NCBI GenBank assembly: GCA_029582155.1
Contig: CM055898.1
Span: 28,144,745-28,208,744 of the forward strand
Direction of reading: 5' to 3'
Length of the DNA: 64,000 nt
DNA from: Panopea generosa
Taxonomy: Eukaryota; Mollusca; Bivalvia; Adapedonta; Hiatellidae
Below the pieces are notes generated by a model. The model did not search any database and had not been told where the DNA came from. It was given only the letters and a program-made list of their open reading frames with translations. Below, piece by piece: positions 33,703 to 47,837 of this stretch. Each line of letters starts with the position of its first letter. Position 1 is the stretch's first letter. A program made the position numbers and the translations under genes.

Positions 33703-36700
33703 AGTACTTTGGTTACTAAATGATCGCAAGAAACTATTCTAATTAGAAACTTGGTGTGAGAAGAAGAATCTCCTCTTTGGATGCGTGACAACCGAAAGGA
33801 TTGGGGATTCAATGATGGCGAGCTCTTTCTAACGCCTGAACCTGACAAAGGCGCTGAATAGATATTGTGTTGTACGCTTCGTTATTATTGTCCTCCAGCT
33901 TGGACTTCTGCAATGTCTCTAACGGCGGTATGTTCTTGTTACCCTCAATGATGGTAGTGTGAATTTATTTGAAGTCTAACTGTTTTAGCGCCGGTTCTTT
34001 GCTGTGAAAATGTTCTCACTTAAATAATATCATGCCAAGAAATGGTCACGGTGTCGAGCTATCTCTGAGTTCTATTTCAAATTGGGTGTTACTTCTAAGG
34101 CGTTGTTATGGTTGTAATAAGGGACAGTGGCTTATATCAATTATAGTAGATTTTCAAAAACGTAACGTATCATGTAAAATATGCATCAATATGTCCAATG
34201 CCAGTTTTTTTTTATTGTGTTTGTAGAAAAATACAAGCAAATATTTTTTTTTTAAATTTTATTAATTTAAATGTGAAAGTTTTATCACACTATATAAGTA
34301 GACGGACCTGCAACACTATTTGGGCATCCAACTATCAGTGTATGTAGTCAAAGCTTTTCTGTACTGACAATGAGAAGTGCTTCTAATTCTAGGCTTATTA
34401 TGAAATTTATACTTAATGATACTTGACAACACCTTGTAATACTCGTACACTTGCATTTATGCACACATACATAAAGCTAGTATCAATACCCTTACTAGTA
34501 TGCAAGGAAACACGTTAGGAAACGTTTCTATATAAAATAAGTAGATAAGTACAGTTTCGCTTATTATACCAATGCGCACAAAATATAGGTACATTCGTTC
34601 GTTCCCAAGATGCAGGAGTAATTCATCAAGATTAAGTATTCCATTAAAAACATTCATTTTTTTTGTAAACTTTCAATATATATCGGCTGGAATAATTTCA
34701 ATTTGAGACAAGTCTCTTAACTCATTCAAAGCTTGCATCAGCACACTACTTATAATAATAAGACTTCCAAACCAAGGTCAATGTACTTTTAAAGTCTACT
34801 TTACCAGACTTTTAAATTACCATATTAATATATAACGAATGTTTACAGACATCAATGCTCATGTGGCGGAATGGAAAACGATAGATCATTTTCTGTTATG
34901 GAGCCTGTTGTATTCGAAGAAACGAATGCACTATACTTTAATTGTGTTGACAGAAAAAACACCTTCTCTTCTGTTTGATACACCAAATGCAATCGTTGGT
35001 AGTCTTATGCCATCATTTTCTTTTTATAGATCTTAAGCCTCATTAATCTTCCCAAACAAATATTTTTTTATGATAAAAATAATTGAAATCAGATGTGCTT
35101 TGTAATATTGTTAATACCATTTTGTATAAACCATGAAATTGCATGATTTTTAAAACGTACACAATAAATGAATTCGATCGAAACCTGTAATTCTTCAATG
35201 GTCGGAGCGAGTTTACTTTTATCATTTTCGACAATCTTTGCCAATGTTCGTCTGCAGTGTGCTATATTCAAATGACATACCAGTTTATTTTTAAGAATAA
35301 GCGAAAAGCATGTACTGTTCGAATCAAGAACGTTAGAATAGAGAGGTCAATAACCAATAGTTGTAATGTTATGGCTTGAAACAAAATTATGCATCGTTAT
35401 TGAGTGTTTTTTATAGATAAAAAATTGTCAAAGTCGTCTGTGATAAAAATGCATCGTTTTCACGAGCGCAGGCAGCATACATTACTTGTTCACTGTTTGA
35501 AATACAATGTACACTGAAAACCTTTATATTACGCTAGTTTAGTCGGGTAACTTATTGCATCGTATATACACATGTATCTAATACTCTCCCACGCGCTATT
35601 GCGTTACAAATAACTTTCTCGCTGACAATATTGAGAGGTAACCAATGGGTTTATGCTTAGTACCACATGTATCAACGAATCAAATAAAAGGTTTTTGTCA
35701 AAGTATTAAGAACAATTTCTGTATTTTTGTATGAACGATTTGTCACTTTCTTAGCAATGACAGCTAGTTGGATTTAACGCTATTTTCAATATAAACCTGC
35801 ATTCGTATTTTAACACTCTACCAAATGTTTGCTCTTAAATTTGTGATTTTGTATGAACATGGAAATCGTGCTGGCGTTCGAATTTGAGTAAAGCATAAAA
35901 AGTTGTATGGCCTAAGGGCTACTTTCATTGGCAGATAACCTGATATGTACCATAGTTACATGTATAGACAGGAATCTGAGATGAATCACCTTTATCTTAC
36001 TTAACTTACTGGTAAATTTGCTCAGATTAAGTGTTGTCCTCATTGGCGTCGAGAGACAGGTGGGTATGATACAGCAGCACTAGGGCAAGCCTGCGTAATA
36101 AAGGAACCGGTTGTCGTGTCTGACTATCAATACAGGAGTCGTGAGTTAAAATCCCCGCTCGACAACAGTCTTAGGAATGATTGATTGACTTTGCGTCTCG
36201 CTGTCATTCCATTCATGTCTCACCACTGAGTCAGGGGAAACATTATCAGTTACTTGCGGAGGTGGGTGTCCTTGGGGACTGGTTAAATTTTGAGGAAATC
36301 AGGAAAGAGTAGTTAAGTTAGCCCACCATCTGTTAGCTATCGATGGTTAACATGACGCTGAATATGTTACAAACAATTTTTTTTAAAGTAATTCTGATTG
36401 AACTTTTGAAAATAATGTTTCTTTTAAATATATCATATCATATTTATTTACTTTGAGGCTAATTATGTTTTTATTTACTGTTGATGGTTTGATTGGTTGT
36501 ATAGAGTATTCATCTGATTACAATGAATATCTAAACACTAAACACTTAACATGTTTATTGCTTATACTCATACAATTACGTAGTATAACTAAAAATATTT
36601 ACAAACACATATAAGCGAGACGGTTGGGCTTCAAGTTCTGCCAACATTAGTTACGACCCATTCCTCGTGCAAATGAAGTACAATAATAATGGCAGTCATA

Positions 36701-38000
36701 TTAATTATATGTGAAATCGTTCTTAGCTGAAATATAGTAAACATTATTATTTCAATCAATATGATCTTAAAATAATATAAAGTTTGGAAAAATGCAATAA
36801 TAATAAACGGCTGCAAATGAAAAAATGAAAAAATAATAATTTAAAATATATATAATTATCATATATATGTGTGTGTATGTGTGTGTGATTACCAGACTCG
36901 GTTTTAAGTATGCTATTTCACAATCTTGTATTATATTCAGTATATCTTTTATGTACCTTGAACCATTAAATAATGTAAAGCGGCTCTAAAACGTTTCCCA
37001 GTTCTGTGATGTTGTTATTATTTCTTTTCTTTTTTTAATTATAGAGTTCATCCGTGAAACTAAAGAATAGAATACCTCTTAAGCCTGTTCCTTGTTTTAT
37101 TTCCCCTCATAGCCAGACTTAATAAAACTGAGTCTGTTATTTTTTCTTTTGGTTACGTTTCTTGCTTCTAGGATATCTTTCTATCAGATGTTCCACATAT
37201 CAAGTAGCTGAATATATAAAGGTGGCTGGGGATGAACCTTAATTTCAATGTTCTAGCCATAACAGGTTTTCCAGTTTTAAAAACAGTGTAGTGTTATTCC
37301 GTTTTAAAATTATTTGAATTGATCTCATTTTAATTCGATCAAGTAAGATAAAAGACGGTTGCTACGTTACAACTGTCACACAAAACTTAATTAAGCTATT
37401 TGGTGGCTGTTTTAATAAACGATAAAAGTAATTGAGTCATATTCAGCAAATATCTCTCAGAGGTGCAAAGTTCAATATAAAAGCAGTCAATCACGTTTAA
37501 AAAATAAATCATACGGGAAGGACTTGATAGTTAGATCAAATGTTAGTTTGTTGAAAGTATTTGCTATTTTCTTTTTTACTTTTCCAATGCCTATTTTGTT
37601 AGTTCAAGGTGTATTCTGATCGTTAATTTCAAAACAAATATGATAAAATTTTAGATGATATTTCCGACCAAAACATCCTAAACTTTTCATTTTAAGTTCC
37701 CCATTTTTTGATAAAATGTATTTCCTAATAGAATTTTTTCTTTCAAACATGACATGTTAGGAGTATTAGGGTTAACTGAAAAGATTTGATTTTTTTATTT
37801 CATTATAAATTTAACGAACACTTTTAACTGGACATTATATATGTATCAACAAATTAATTTCTGCCAATCAATTAATCAGACGCATGGTGAAGAATGGCAA
37901 ATTTAAGCTAGTTAATATAAGTAGATATTTGATGGCAGCTGTAAAGCAGTTAAAAATGCAACTTTCTGCGTTGCGTAAGATATTTATCTTAAGTAAACAT
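33703..38000 (+). repeat. Host tandem unit copy 2, main part
   Basis: It continues the unit after the TIR element. GGGGATTCAATGATGGCGAG matches 61,068. 34,480-35,360 matches 14,680-15,514 and 42,600-43,420. 35,340-38,000 matches 24,350-26,530 and 43,400-45,640. It contains a SINE at 36,100-36,370 and an uninterrupted version of the viral insertion site at about 35,300-35,350. No gene. Confidence 0.7.
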
Positions 38001-38010
38001 TGTATTGTAT

Positions 38011-40215
38011 TCACTTGAACAAATAATGTCACGTGGTCTGTGGGCGGAGCAAAAGTCGTTTTCGTGTCATGTATGGATAGGCATATAGGTACCTGCTTTT
38101 AACAGCGGATACATGGTTTAGTTGTTAAGGCATTGGACTGCGAACTAAGGGTGGTCCGTAGGTTCGATCTCCCACTCTTCCAAATAAAATGCATATCTTT
38201 CGGATGAGACGTTAAAACACTCGAGGTCCCATGTATTGGTACTTTACACCAAGCATGTAAAAGAACCAGGGACACTATAAAATAGTATTCAGTATCTTTG
38301 CACTATTCTTTTAAAACCTAAAACGGTTAACATACTCCGAAAGAAGTCACCAATATGGAAAACCGATGGCAACGATAAATAAAATAATCATCATCATCAT
38401 CGTTTCCTGCTTTATCATTTGGGTATAATATGCATGTACCCAAATTGAGAAATATCAGGGACGGATATAGACTAATAACGTTATGTTGATGACATTGTTA
38501 AGAAATATAGACAGTATATACACATTTGATTTTGTATCGATCATCACATATCCCTAAATATATGACAGTCATCGATATTTGCTATGTTACATTTGATTAA
38601 AAAAGGGTATTCCATTTTCCACACTTTTTGGTTTATCATAGTAAGGTTTCCTTTTCCTAAACATTTTAAACAATTCCCCAAAGAAAATTCTAACATATTC
38701 TTTATTTAATCAAAGAAGGTGTTTAATACTTTTCAATTCGTCAAAAAGTGTGTTCAATACTCTTCTTTTCATCAACGAACGCGTTCCATATTCTTCAATT
38801 CATATGAGATCGTGAACTGTAAATTTTCATTCATCAAAAAGGGTGTCCCATGTTCTTCAATTCATCAGCAAATGTGTACCATATACTTCAATCCTTAGAA
38901 AAAGGTGACGTTAATATTTCATCAAAGAAGGGTGACCTTTTTTCTTTAATTTACCAAAATAGGATGGTCGATATAATTACACCAGTTCAACTAAGTTTTT
39001 CTATATACCTCAGTTCATTGAGGAAGAGTCTCTCATCATCTTTAATTCATCAAAGAAAAGTGTCCAATATATATATTGCAATTCACCAAGGACAAATGTC
39101 CCACAGTCTTCTAGTCATCGAAGAAGGGTGTCCCAAATTCAATATTATTACATTCATTCAAAAGGTAATCTTGTGTTTATTCTAATATACAACAATTCAT
39201 ATAAAAATGTTGTTTTATTACAGTATATCTAAATGTTGGTTTCCCATATTCTTCGCATATTCTTCAATATACTACAATTTATCAAGGAAATGTGTCTCAT
39301 ATTTTCTTATTCACCAAAGAGGGGTACCTCATATTCTTAAATACTCTTCTGCAACTATCGTCAACAAATGATGCCTTATATACAAGGAACCATCAAAGAA
39401 TGTTGTCTTAAAGTCTTCTATTTATCAGGTAAATTGGCGTAGTATAATATTAAGAAAAAAATAACTTTAATGAAATTTCCATGTTTCTGTTCTCATGATC
39501 TAATACAGACTCTAATATGTCATTTATTGTTCCTGTGTTTACAATCCTGCACGCGAAATGCAATCTCCACATGCTACACGTGTAAATGGTAAACCATCAG
39601 TTTTTAAAGTGTTTTCATTGTTATTAAATCAGTGAGTTAAGAGTTCTTTATTTACGCAGAAACACGTCGATATAGGTGGCAATGAGGATGGGATACGAAG
39701 TAATTTAATTAGATTTAAGCTTTTAAAGAAACTAATGAGGACATTGCAGAGAAATTAAAGGTTAATGATTGGAAATCTCAGTTTTCAAATGTCACACGTA
39801 TTGGAAAGTCTTGAGTGTCACAGAAATGCATGTTTTTTTGTTTCAATTGATGAAGATTGCCTTTAGCCGGGGCTAAATAAAAAACATATCAAAAGGACAT
39901 GTGGGGAACAATGAACTTTAATCTGCATCGTAATGTATCATACATTGCTCGGGTATAATTAACAGTCGGTAACAAGGAGTGCTAGATTAGCGGTTAACCG
40001 GGTCTTTCAGGAGGTTTTCGGTGTGCTATGGACGGCTGTCTTATTAGGAATTATCTATTTGCACATAAAACCCATGAAATATACTTATATTCAATACGTT
40101 TTTTGTTGGACATACATTATTTTATAATTGGTGTACAACATAATGTTAATTGTCAACCATGCATGTTTACAGTTAATGCAGTATATCGATGCAACGATTG
40201 CTTTATCAAATGAAA
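38011..40215 (+). repeat. Host repeat block X, copy 2
   Basis: Collinear with 10,298-13,275. It includes a tRNA-like SINE (38,110-38,290) with a TTTCGGATGAGACGTTAAAA and CATGTAAAAGAACCAGGGAC type 3' domain, then a degenerate 30-32-bp array (38,690-39,430) that has not been homogenised. The short ORFs are not conserved. Confidence 0.7.
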
Positions 40216-41560
40216 TCATGTATTTACTTCAGATTCTACTCAATGGATTAAACACTTGTAACATGCCAATGTCTAAGCCGAAATAAAGTAAACAAGCTAA
40301 TTCTATATTCAATATGTATTTACTATTACTAGAAAAATGCACTTAGACAATATTGATGGATCGCGTGACGTGGTAGATCATCAGATCCAAGAACAGAGGA
40401 TCGTGGGTTCGGTACTCAGTCATAGCAATGTGTGTTGTGTTTGTGCACATTTTCCTGCATATGCTTAGTACTGGTTCAACCCAAGAAGACTAAGAGCGTG
40501 ATTTGCTAAAGTTGAAAAAACTAGTTTCACAATCAATGTAAAATAAATAAGTTTGAAAAGAGAAAATCCGGTATACGTTAACTTATTTTTATTTTTAATC
40601 TACCACACTGATTGTCACATAGAAGAGTTATGCTTGATATACTGACAAGACAAAGAGCATGTCCAATTGTCTCAAAATAAAAAAAAACAACTTGAAGTAA
40701 GTTAAGTTACATAATCTATAACCTTGCTGAATACTTTCTTTGTTATATGGAATTGATTTCGTTGAATAGTCTTAGTGACAAAAATGATAAATTCGAAGTG
40801 AGTTTTTTAATTATAGACGTTTAACAATATTCCATTGGAATGAAAATATTTAAAATTGCTAAAAGGTATACCTGAGTACATTTTTTTTGGTTATAAACAT
40901 GTTAGTTTAAACTTATTTTACCATATACGGACTAGTAGGAAAGAAAGGTTAACCAATGTAATGCATCGTCTTATTTCATTTGTTTCTATAAAAAGTAGTG
41001 CACGGACATAGATTATCCATTTGTGACGTAGTTACTGGCGTCTGTTATGGTAAAAGGACCAATCTGTCTCGAGCGAAATACTGTCTACAGCTGTTCAAAT
41101 TAAAAATGTATGTTTCTAGTAAATGATACACTGTGTTCTCTTGGTCTTGATTAAAACATGAGTTGAATGCTGATAAATAGTTTAATTTTATTTTCGTATG
41201 AATATTAAGAATGATTTACATGAGTAAGACACAAAATTGCACAAGAATGCCACCACAATCTTTCTGTACGGTACATCACATCAAGTCTTTTTTCCATACA
41301 AACATGGTGATATTGGTTGTTTGTATGGATGGGACTTTGTGCTATTTAAACAGTATGTCAGTTACCTAATGGTGGTCGGTGCACTTAATTTTAGTTCCTG
41401 GAATCCGCTAGATAATTAACCAGTCACTGACTACTTTATCACTTTTTAAGAGGCGGGACATTAGTACCGTAGAAAAAATTCATAGCTTATCATCACAAAT
41501 GAAACAGATGTCACGCAGGAACTCAAACTCACGTCCCCTTGATTGACAGCCGGACGCCTT
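40216..41560 (+). other. Host repeat remainder, no gene
   Basis: 40,190-40,640 matches 26,740-27,190, including a SINE head at about 40,370. From 40,640 to 41,560 I recognise nothing apart from a weak minus-strand tRNA-like stretch near 41,505-41,575. Confidence 0.5.
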
Positions 41561-41564
41561 CTCA

Positions 41565-44500
41565 ATGAGAATAATGAAGGATTACTACGAACAATGCATT
41601 TTAAAAATGTTATAAAAAACATGTAAGAGCACGTGCGTTTCATCCGGGGCATATTTCAGAATCTTAAACGTAAATTGCAATACTACACTCGTTTAACGAT
41701 ATCAATGTTTACTCCGTGGGTTTCTCCATCTTTAATCTCATCACAGTGTCGATCTTAAGCACGTTTCGTTAACTGTATCAAAGAATATGTCAAAAGTGAA
41801 CATCCCGCTGACGTTCCTTTGTGCATTTTATATCAACTGTAAACAATGCTATTGGGTTTAACCAGCTGTTGCAATGAGTTGATTTGTTTATACTCTTTGA
41901 TCAACCATTTTATATGATTAAGTTTTAGCTTTACAGCGGTTTAACGAACAAACAATTTTTGCAAAAAAGTGAACATCCAGAAAGAACCTTTATTAGTGGG
42001 GCTATATGTAAAAGACAAAGCCCTGCTTTTGTCGTTATGCTCAATCTTGGTAGTGAATTTGGTGTGAATTGTTTTTCTCGGAGTGAAGTGTTAATATTCT
42101 AGCGATGCGAAAATGTTCTCAATTCAATAACACTAAATAAAAGCCATGATGTTTAGCTTTCTATGAGTTTTATTAGTTAAAGCAGTTAATCCAGGGCGTT
42201 GTTATGGTTGTTATTTTTGGACAGTTGCTTATATCGATAGTAAATATTCAAAAACGTATCATGTAATATGTACATGAATGTGTCAACTGTCAGTTTTTAA
42301 ATTGTGTGTGTATAAAATACAAGCAAAATATTTTTATTTTTTAAATTTTATATATTTAAATTAGAACGTTTTACCACACTATTTAAGTAGAAGGTCCTGC
42401 ACCAATATTTGTCCATCTAACTATCAGATTATGTAGTCAAACATTTTCTATACTGACAGTGCTACACGCATCTCACTCTATGCTTCTTATGAAAATAGCC
42501 TCTTAGACTATGACACAGTATTTATTCCTAATGATAATTGACAAAAACTTCAAATATTTGTACACTTGTCTATAAGACCAAATGCATAAATTTTGTATTA
42601 ATATCCTAAACAGTATGTAAGAAAACACGTAAGGAAACGCGTCTAGATATAATAAGCATATACGTACAGTTTCGCTTGTTTTAGCTATGCCATCACGTTT
42701 GCTCCCATAGATTTATGTGTAATTTATCAAGATTAAGTATTCCATTAAAATACACTCCACCATTTTGTACACTTTCAGCAAATATCGGCCGGGACTAATT
42801 TTCTCTTTGAGACAAAATTCTTAACTTATTCAAAGCTTGCATCAGCACAATACTTATAATAATAATAATTCCAAACTACGGTCAATGTTCTTCTCAAGTC
42901 TACCTTACCAGACTTTTAAATTACCGTATAAATATATTACGAACGTTGACAGACACGAATGCTCATGTTGTATTCGAAGATGGATGAAAACTCACTATAC
43001 TTAAATTGTGTTCCCAGTGATACTTCCATGCAATCGTTGGCAATCTTGTGTCATCATTTTATTTTCATTAGACCATAATCCCCATTAAACTTCCCATAGC
43101 AATACTCTTTTATGATAACACAATAATTGAAATTAAATGTGTTTTTAATGTTGCTGATGTCGTTTTGTTTGAACCAATTAATGACTAATTTATAAAAACG
43201 TACACAATAAATTACTTCGATCGAAAAGTTTAATTCTTAAACGAGCGGACCAAGCTTCCAACTTATTGGTTTTACATTTATCATTTACGACAATCTTCGC
43301 CAATGTACGTATGTAGTGTACTATATTCAGGTGACATACCATTTTGTTTTTAGAATATGTGAAAAGCATGTACTGTGCGATGGGAGAACGTTAGAACGTA
43401 GGTCCATAACAAAGAGTTGGTTTGAGACAAAATTATGCATCGTTATTGAGTATTCTTGCTTTTAAACAAAAATAAAAATCAATGTCGTCTGTGATAAAAA
43501 TGTATCGCTTTCACAAGCGTAAGCAGCATATATTACTTATTCATTGTCTGAAATACAATGCGCAACGAAGACTTGATATTATGCTAGTTTAGTTAGGCAA
43601 CTTTTGCGGAGGATCAGCCATCGTATATGTACGTGTATTTAATACTCTTGCACGCGCTATTGGGTAATGAATCATTTTCTCGCTTACAATAATTGGGGTT
43701 TTTTTCTTAGTAAAGTCAACGAATTAGATAACAAGTTTTTGTCAGTATTAATAATAATTTTGTTGTCTGACTTGTATGTGAAAAATTTGTCACTTTCTTG
43801 CAATGGTAGTTCATGTACTCAAGTTTCCAAATACGATGAGAAGATTAAAGGGATATGTTTAATAAATATCTAGCTGCAAGACAGTTTAAATGATGAAAAG
43901 AGACCTCAGAATGAATCTTAGTAGAACCATCATCCATTTCGCAAGTTACAAGAAATCGTTCTCAAACAATGTATCAGGAAGATGTATATTATAATGTTTG
44001 TTGTTGGTATTAGGTATGTAATTGGATCTAACGCTATTAGTTTTCACAACAAATCTGCATACTTTCAAATACTACACTGTCCTAAGTGCTCTTTTATTTG
44101 TGGTTTTGTATGAACCTGGAAATTAGTTGAACTCATTGGCGTTGAAAGACAATCAATACAGGATTCGCGAGTTCGAATACCCGTCTGATCAAAGTATCCG
44201 GGATGATTGATATACGACTTTGCATCTCGCGGTCATTCCGATTTGCTTTCACTGATGATTAAAGTGTAAAAGTTCGCAGTTACTTCTCATTTACTTGCGG
44301 AGATGGATGTGCTTAAGAACTTGTTAAAATTTCGAGGTTTCCATAAAAGAGTGATTAGGTTAGCCGATCGTCGGTAAGCCATCAATGGCATAAAATGACG
44401 CCAAATATTCAAACAAACATATTATTCAAAAAATTACTTTTAGTAATCAAAATGAACTATTGAAAATGAGGTTTCTGTTAAATATGATATCGTACCTTAA

Positions 44501-45640
44501 TTAATTACTTTGCCGCTAATTATATTTACAATTGCTTGATTGATTGTATAGAACATTCATCTGAGATACAATACATATCGAAATACTGTGAAGCGGCTGT
44601 TAAAAGTTATTATTGATGCTAATTCTTTGGAATCACGGAGTTCAGTCCGTGTAATTAAAGAATACAATACCGGTTAAGCAGATACTAGGAGGCGAGAGAT
44701 GTGTTCCATATTCCATTAGACCCAGTTCTCCCGATTTGGTCCGTTAAATAGCAATATAGGGCAACCTGCATTTGAACACGTTGATTGGTCAGTTGATTCA
44801 ACTTAATGTTTGAATGACATCACCGTTTACTATGAACTGTGGGACAGGCATAGAATTTTCATTGGTGGTTAATAGACCCGATTCGGGAGATATCAGGTTC
44901 TGGGATAGATCTTTCACTACCGCTCATGAGCGGACTTAATAAAATCGAGTCCACTATTTTTTCCCCCTTTATTTAGGTTCCGTGCTTCCAGGGGATCTTT
45001 TATCAGATGTAATACATATAAAATTAACTGAATACATTTCTGTCCCGGGATTAATCTCAATTTTAATTTTCATTCATGTCACGTTTTCCCATTTTGAAAA
45101 CAGTGTGGCGTTTTGCCTATTTCATTTTGAAATACTTTAAATAGATAGCACTTTAATTCGATAAGGTTAGATGAACGACGGTTCTATTATTATAACGGTC
45201 TCACAAAACTTAATTCAGATATTTGGAGATGTTTTAATTCGGAGAAAAACAGAAACGATAAATGCAATTGAGTCATATGATGCAGTTGTCTCTCAGGAGT
45301 GCAAAGTTAAAAAAAGCAATGAATCACCTTTAGAGAATAAAACATACGAGAAGAACTTAGGAGTTACATGAAATGTTGGTTGGTTGGAATTGTTTGCTTT
45401 TTTTTCTTTTTCTCTTTCCAGGTGATTTGTTTTGTAACAGATGTATGCTTTTCATTTAAATCCCCCTGAATATTTCTTCCATTGATTTTTTTTTTAAAAA
45501 ATCACGTGTAAGGAGTATTCCGTTAATTGAAGGTTCGTTAACTAAAACTAATTGATGTGTCTCTAGCAAAGAATGTATAAACAAATTAATTCCTGTCAGT
45601 TAGCAGCCAGCCGTATGACGGAGAATGTCAGCTTTGTGAT
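41565..45640 (+). repeat. Host tandem unit copy 3
   Basis: Nearly complete and free of the viral insertion. The empty target site is at 43,362-43,410 (CATGTACTGTGCGATGGGAG ... AGGTCCATAACAAAGAGTT). It has a small extra segment at about 43,806-44,020, a SINE at 44,150-44,420 and a MITE at 44,717-44,911. Near its end, TTTCTCTTTCCAGGTG (45,407) resembles the splice-acceptor context at the same place in unit copy 4. Confidence 0.7.
44717..44911 (-). mobile_element. MITE copy a
   Basis: About 195 bp with roughly 28-bp imperfect TIRs. One end is CCCAGTTCTCCCGATTTGGT, and the other, read inverted, is CCTGATATCTCCCGAATCGG. The interior includes ACCGTTTACTATGAACTGTG then GGACAGGCATAGAATTTTC. Copies b and c lie at 46,190 and 60,438 in the opposite orientation. 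Confidence 0.7.
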
Positions 45641-45976
45641 TCAAAGAAGATTACGAGATATGCACGTATAAGATGTTTGTGAGAATTGACTTAATCCATA
45701 AAAAACTCGTCATGATTAAAGTATTACAATGTGTTTAAATGAAATTTTAGTTTATGATAAGAAATGTTATTTACTTACAAATAATGCCCACCTGTACATA
45801 ATTTCGTGATGGAAACGTGACGCATTTATATTACTGAGAGAAACGCATAGCATATTGTAACCATAATCACACAGAATCGGAAAATATTCGAATCCAAAAT
45901 CAGCATTAAGCCAAGATTAATCCAAATAATTTAATAAAGAACGTGGATAAAATAGCACAGTTGAATATCTAAAAAG

Positions 45977-45979
<3 letters not shown>

Positions 45980-46023
<44 letters not shown>
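45980..46023. repeat. (CT)n microsatellite
   Basis: About 22 uninterrupted CT dinucleotides. Confidence 0.95.
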
Positions 46024-46025
<2 letters not shown>

Positions 46026-46189
46026 AGTAATGAACTATTTTTAGTTTTTATTAATATATAATTGATGAATTATGTTTTGTTTTATGGACAATCGTGTGGG
46101 TTATTTCGCAAATTATGTAAATTGTTTGTAAATGTGAAAAGCTGTAACTAATATGATTCTAATGCCTTGGTCATATTTTCATCTGATAG

Positions 46190-46470
46190 TCTATCCCAAA
46201 ACCTGATATCCCAGAACATGATATCCCAGAACCTGATATCCCAGAACCTGATATCCCAGAACCTGATATCTTTCGGATCAGTTCTTTAAACCCCAAATGA
46301 AAAAAAAAACAGGGAATTCTATGCCTATCCCACAGCTCTTAGGAATTGAACGCTAATTAAACTGTGGCGTCATTCAAACTTTCCGTTGAAGTAACTGACA
46401 AATCAACGCGCTCAAATGAGGCTTTTAAACATTGATATTTAATGGACCCAATCGGAAGAGATGGGTCCGG
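46190..46470 (+). mobile_element. MITE copy b with 15-bp internal array
   Basis: The same family as 44,717-44,911. The phrase CCTGATATCCCAGAA, which is part of the element's left terminus, is tandemly amplified to about five copies at 46,200-46,270. The right end is ATTTAATGGACCCAATCGGA, then GAGATGGGTCC. Confidence 0.7.
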
Positions 46471-47309
46471 TCACTGCAGACGATTCATCAGGTTATTTCG
46501 AAAATGACCAATGAAACTAATGTAACCGAATCACTTATACAATTGAGTTTAGCTGAGCGTTGTAGAGATGTTTTATTATGTTTTATACCGCAATATCTCT
46601 TTATTAAATACAGTATGTATATTTTCTACATTTATTTCAAAGACATCTAAAGAGAATATCTTCATTTGGTGTTAACAAACACCAGCTATTTCCTTAAATA
46701 ACACCGCCCGCACCCTTAGTTGAACAGTAACATATAAAACGGTTATCCTATCTTATATTAATGTATGAATTACATCAATTGATATACTATCATCGGAACC
46801 TAGAACAAAGGTTAAAACATAACATCCTTTGAACAAATAATACACTGTAATTCTAACATAAATTTTGTTTTTGAAAATCATCCTTAATGTTCTATGAAAA
46901 TGCTCAATTATTAGATTTAACGCAATAAATCTATGCATTGACTATTACATGAAAAAGCAAGAACTGTTGGCAGACAACCAACCGCATGGTTTAAATAAAC
47001 ATGGTCGTCTTAAGTGCTTTTCACATATTTATACACTGTCTAATTATATGGAATTCAAGATTAAGGAAGAGGAGCCCAAATGAGAGCGCTTAGCTGAATT
47101 ATTTTGTAATATTGAAATTCCTGAAAACACAAAATATGAATATGGGCATTTGTGTCCAATTATTAAGCTTGCAGTTTCCCAGAACTAGATTGAGAACGAA
47201 GGTTATATTACACAAGAAAATACGCATTTCGGTAATAAATGTGTTTTGTCACGCCACAATTTCAGTCTACATCTTACATGTATATACACGTGTCCAAACG
47301 TTTCCGCAG

Positions 47310-47377
47310 GAGGCGGTGGAGGTAACGTTGGATGACGGTCGGGTAACGTTGAATGGCTGTAGGATTTGCGATCAGCG
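47310..47377 (+). CDS. Internal exon A of an unrecognised host gene
   Basis: A 68-nt segment flanked by acceptor TTTCCGCAG and donor GTAAGA. It is more GC-rich than its surroundings. Only the frame starting GAG GCG GTG is open. It encodes a Cys-containing segment including VTLDDGRVTLNGCRICDQ and ends two bases into a codon, which the first base of exon B completes as Arg. I do not recognise the family. The CxxC pair could be part of a small disulphide or zinc-binding module. Confidence 0.6.
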
Positions 47378-47706
47378 GTAAGAAAACTTTTTTTTACTAT
47401 TGCTGATAATTGTTGGAAAATTTGAGTCGAGCAAGATGATGTCGTATCATTTTTGATCACTCGGCAATAATCGAATCTATGCAGACTGTAGCCGTTTTCT
47501 TAATCATTCGGGAATTTTAAGGAATTTTCAGTGTAAACATTGGCACGAGTGTTTTAAAAGTGCGAAAACTGTCTTGTTACCGAATATAATTTGATATACC
47601 ATTGTCTTTTATAAGCAACACTCTCCTCAACATTATAGTTTTACCCCATTCGGGCTTTTACTAGTGTAAAATCGATTTAGTGAAGGTTTTATGGTAAAAA
47701 ATTCAG

Positions 47707-47837
47707 CGTATTGATGGAGGAGCTGTTGGAGCTGTTTGAAAGTTGCGTAAAGCTAGAGGATGGTGGATTTAGTTATACGATTGATAATACCAACTCATAC
47801 ATTATTTCGTTTCCCAATAGTCCAATGGCCATTTATG
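47707..47837 (+). CDS. Internal exon B of the same host gene
   Basis: A 131-nt segment after ATTCAG and before the donor GTGAGT. Of the three frames only the one continuing exon A is open. It encodes 43 residues including VLMEELLELFESCVKLEDGG and a following SYTIDNTNSYIISFPNSPMA segment. An amphipathic Leu/Glu helix followed by a beta-like stretch suggests a globular domain. It ends one base into a codon. The intron between A and B is 329 nt. Phase agreement plus single open frames make this pair convincing as real exons. The function is unknown. Confidence 0.65.

Larger units (their letters stand above)
45641..47309. other. Intergenic or intronic stretch
   Basis: It holds a (CT)n microsatellite at 45,980-46,023 and MITE copy b at 46,190-46,470. 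No exon upstream of 47,310 could be supported. Confidence 0.5.
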
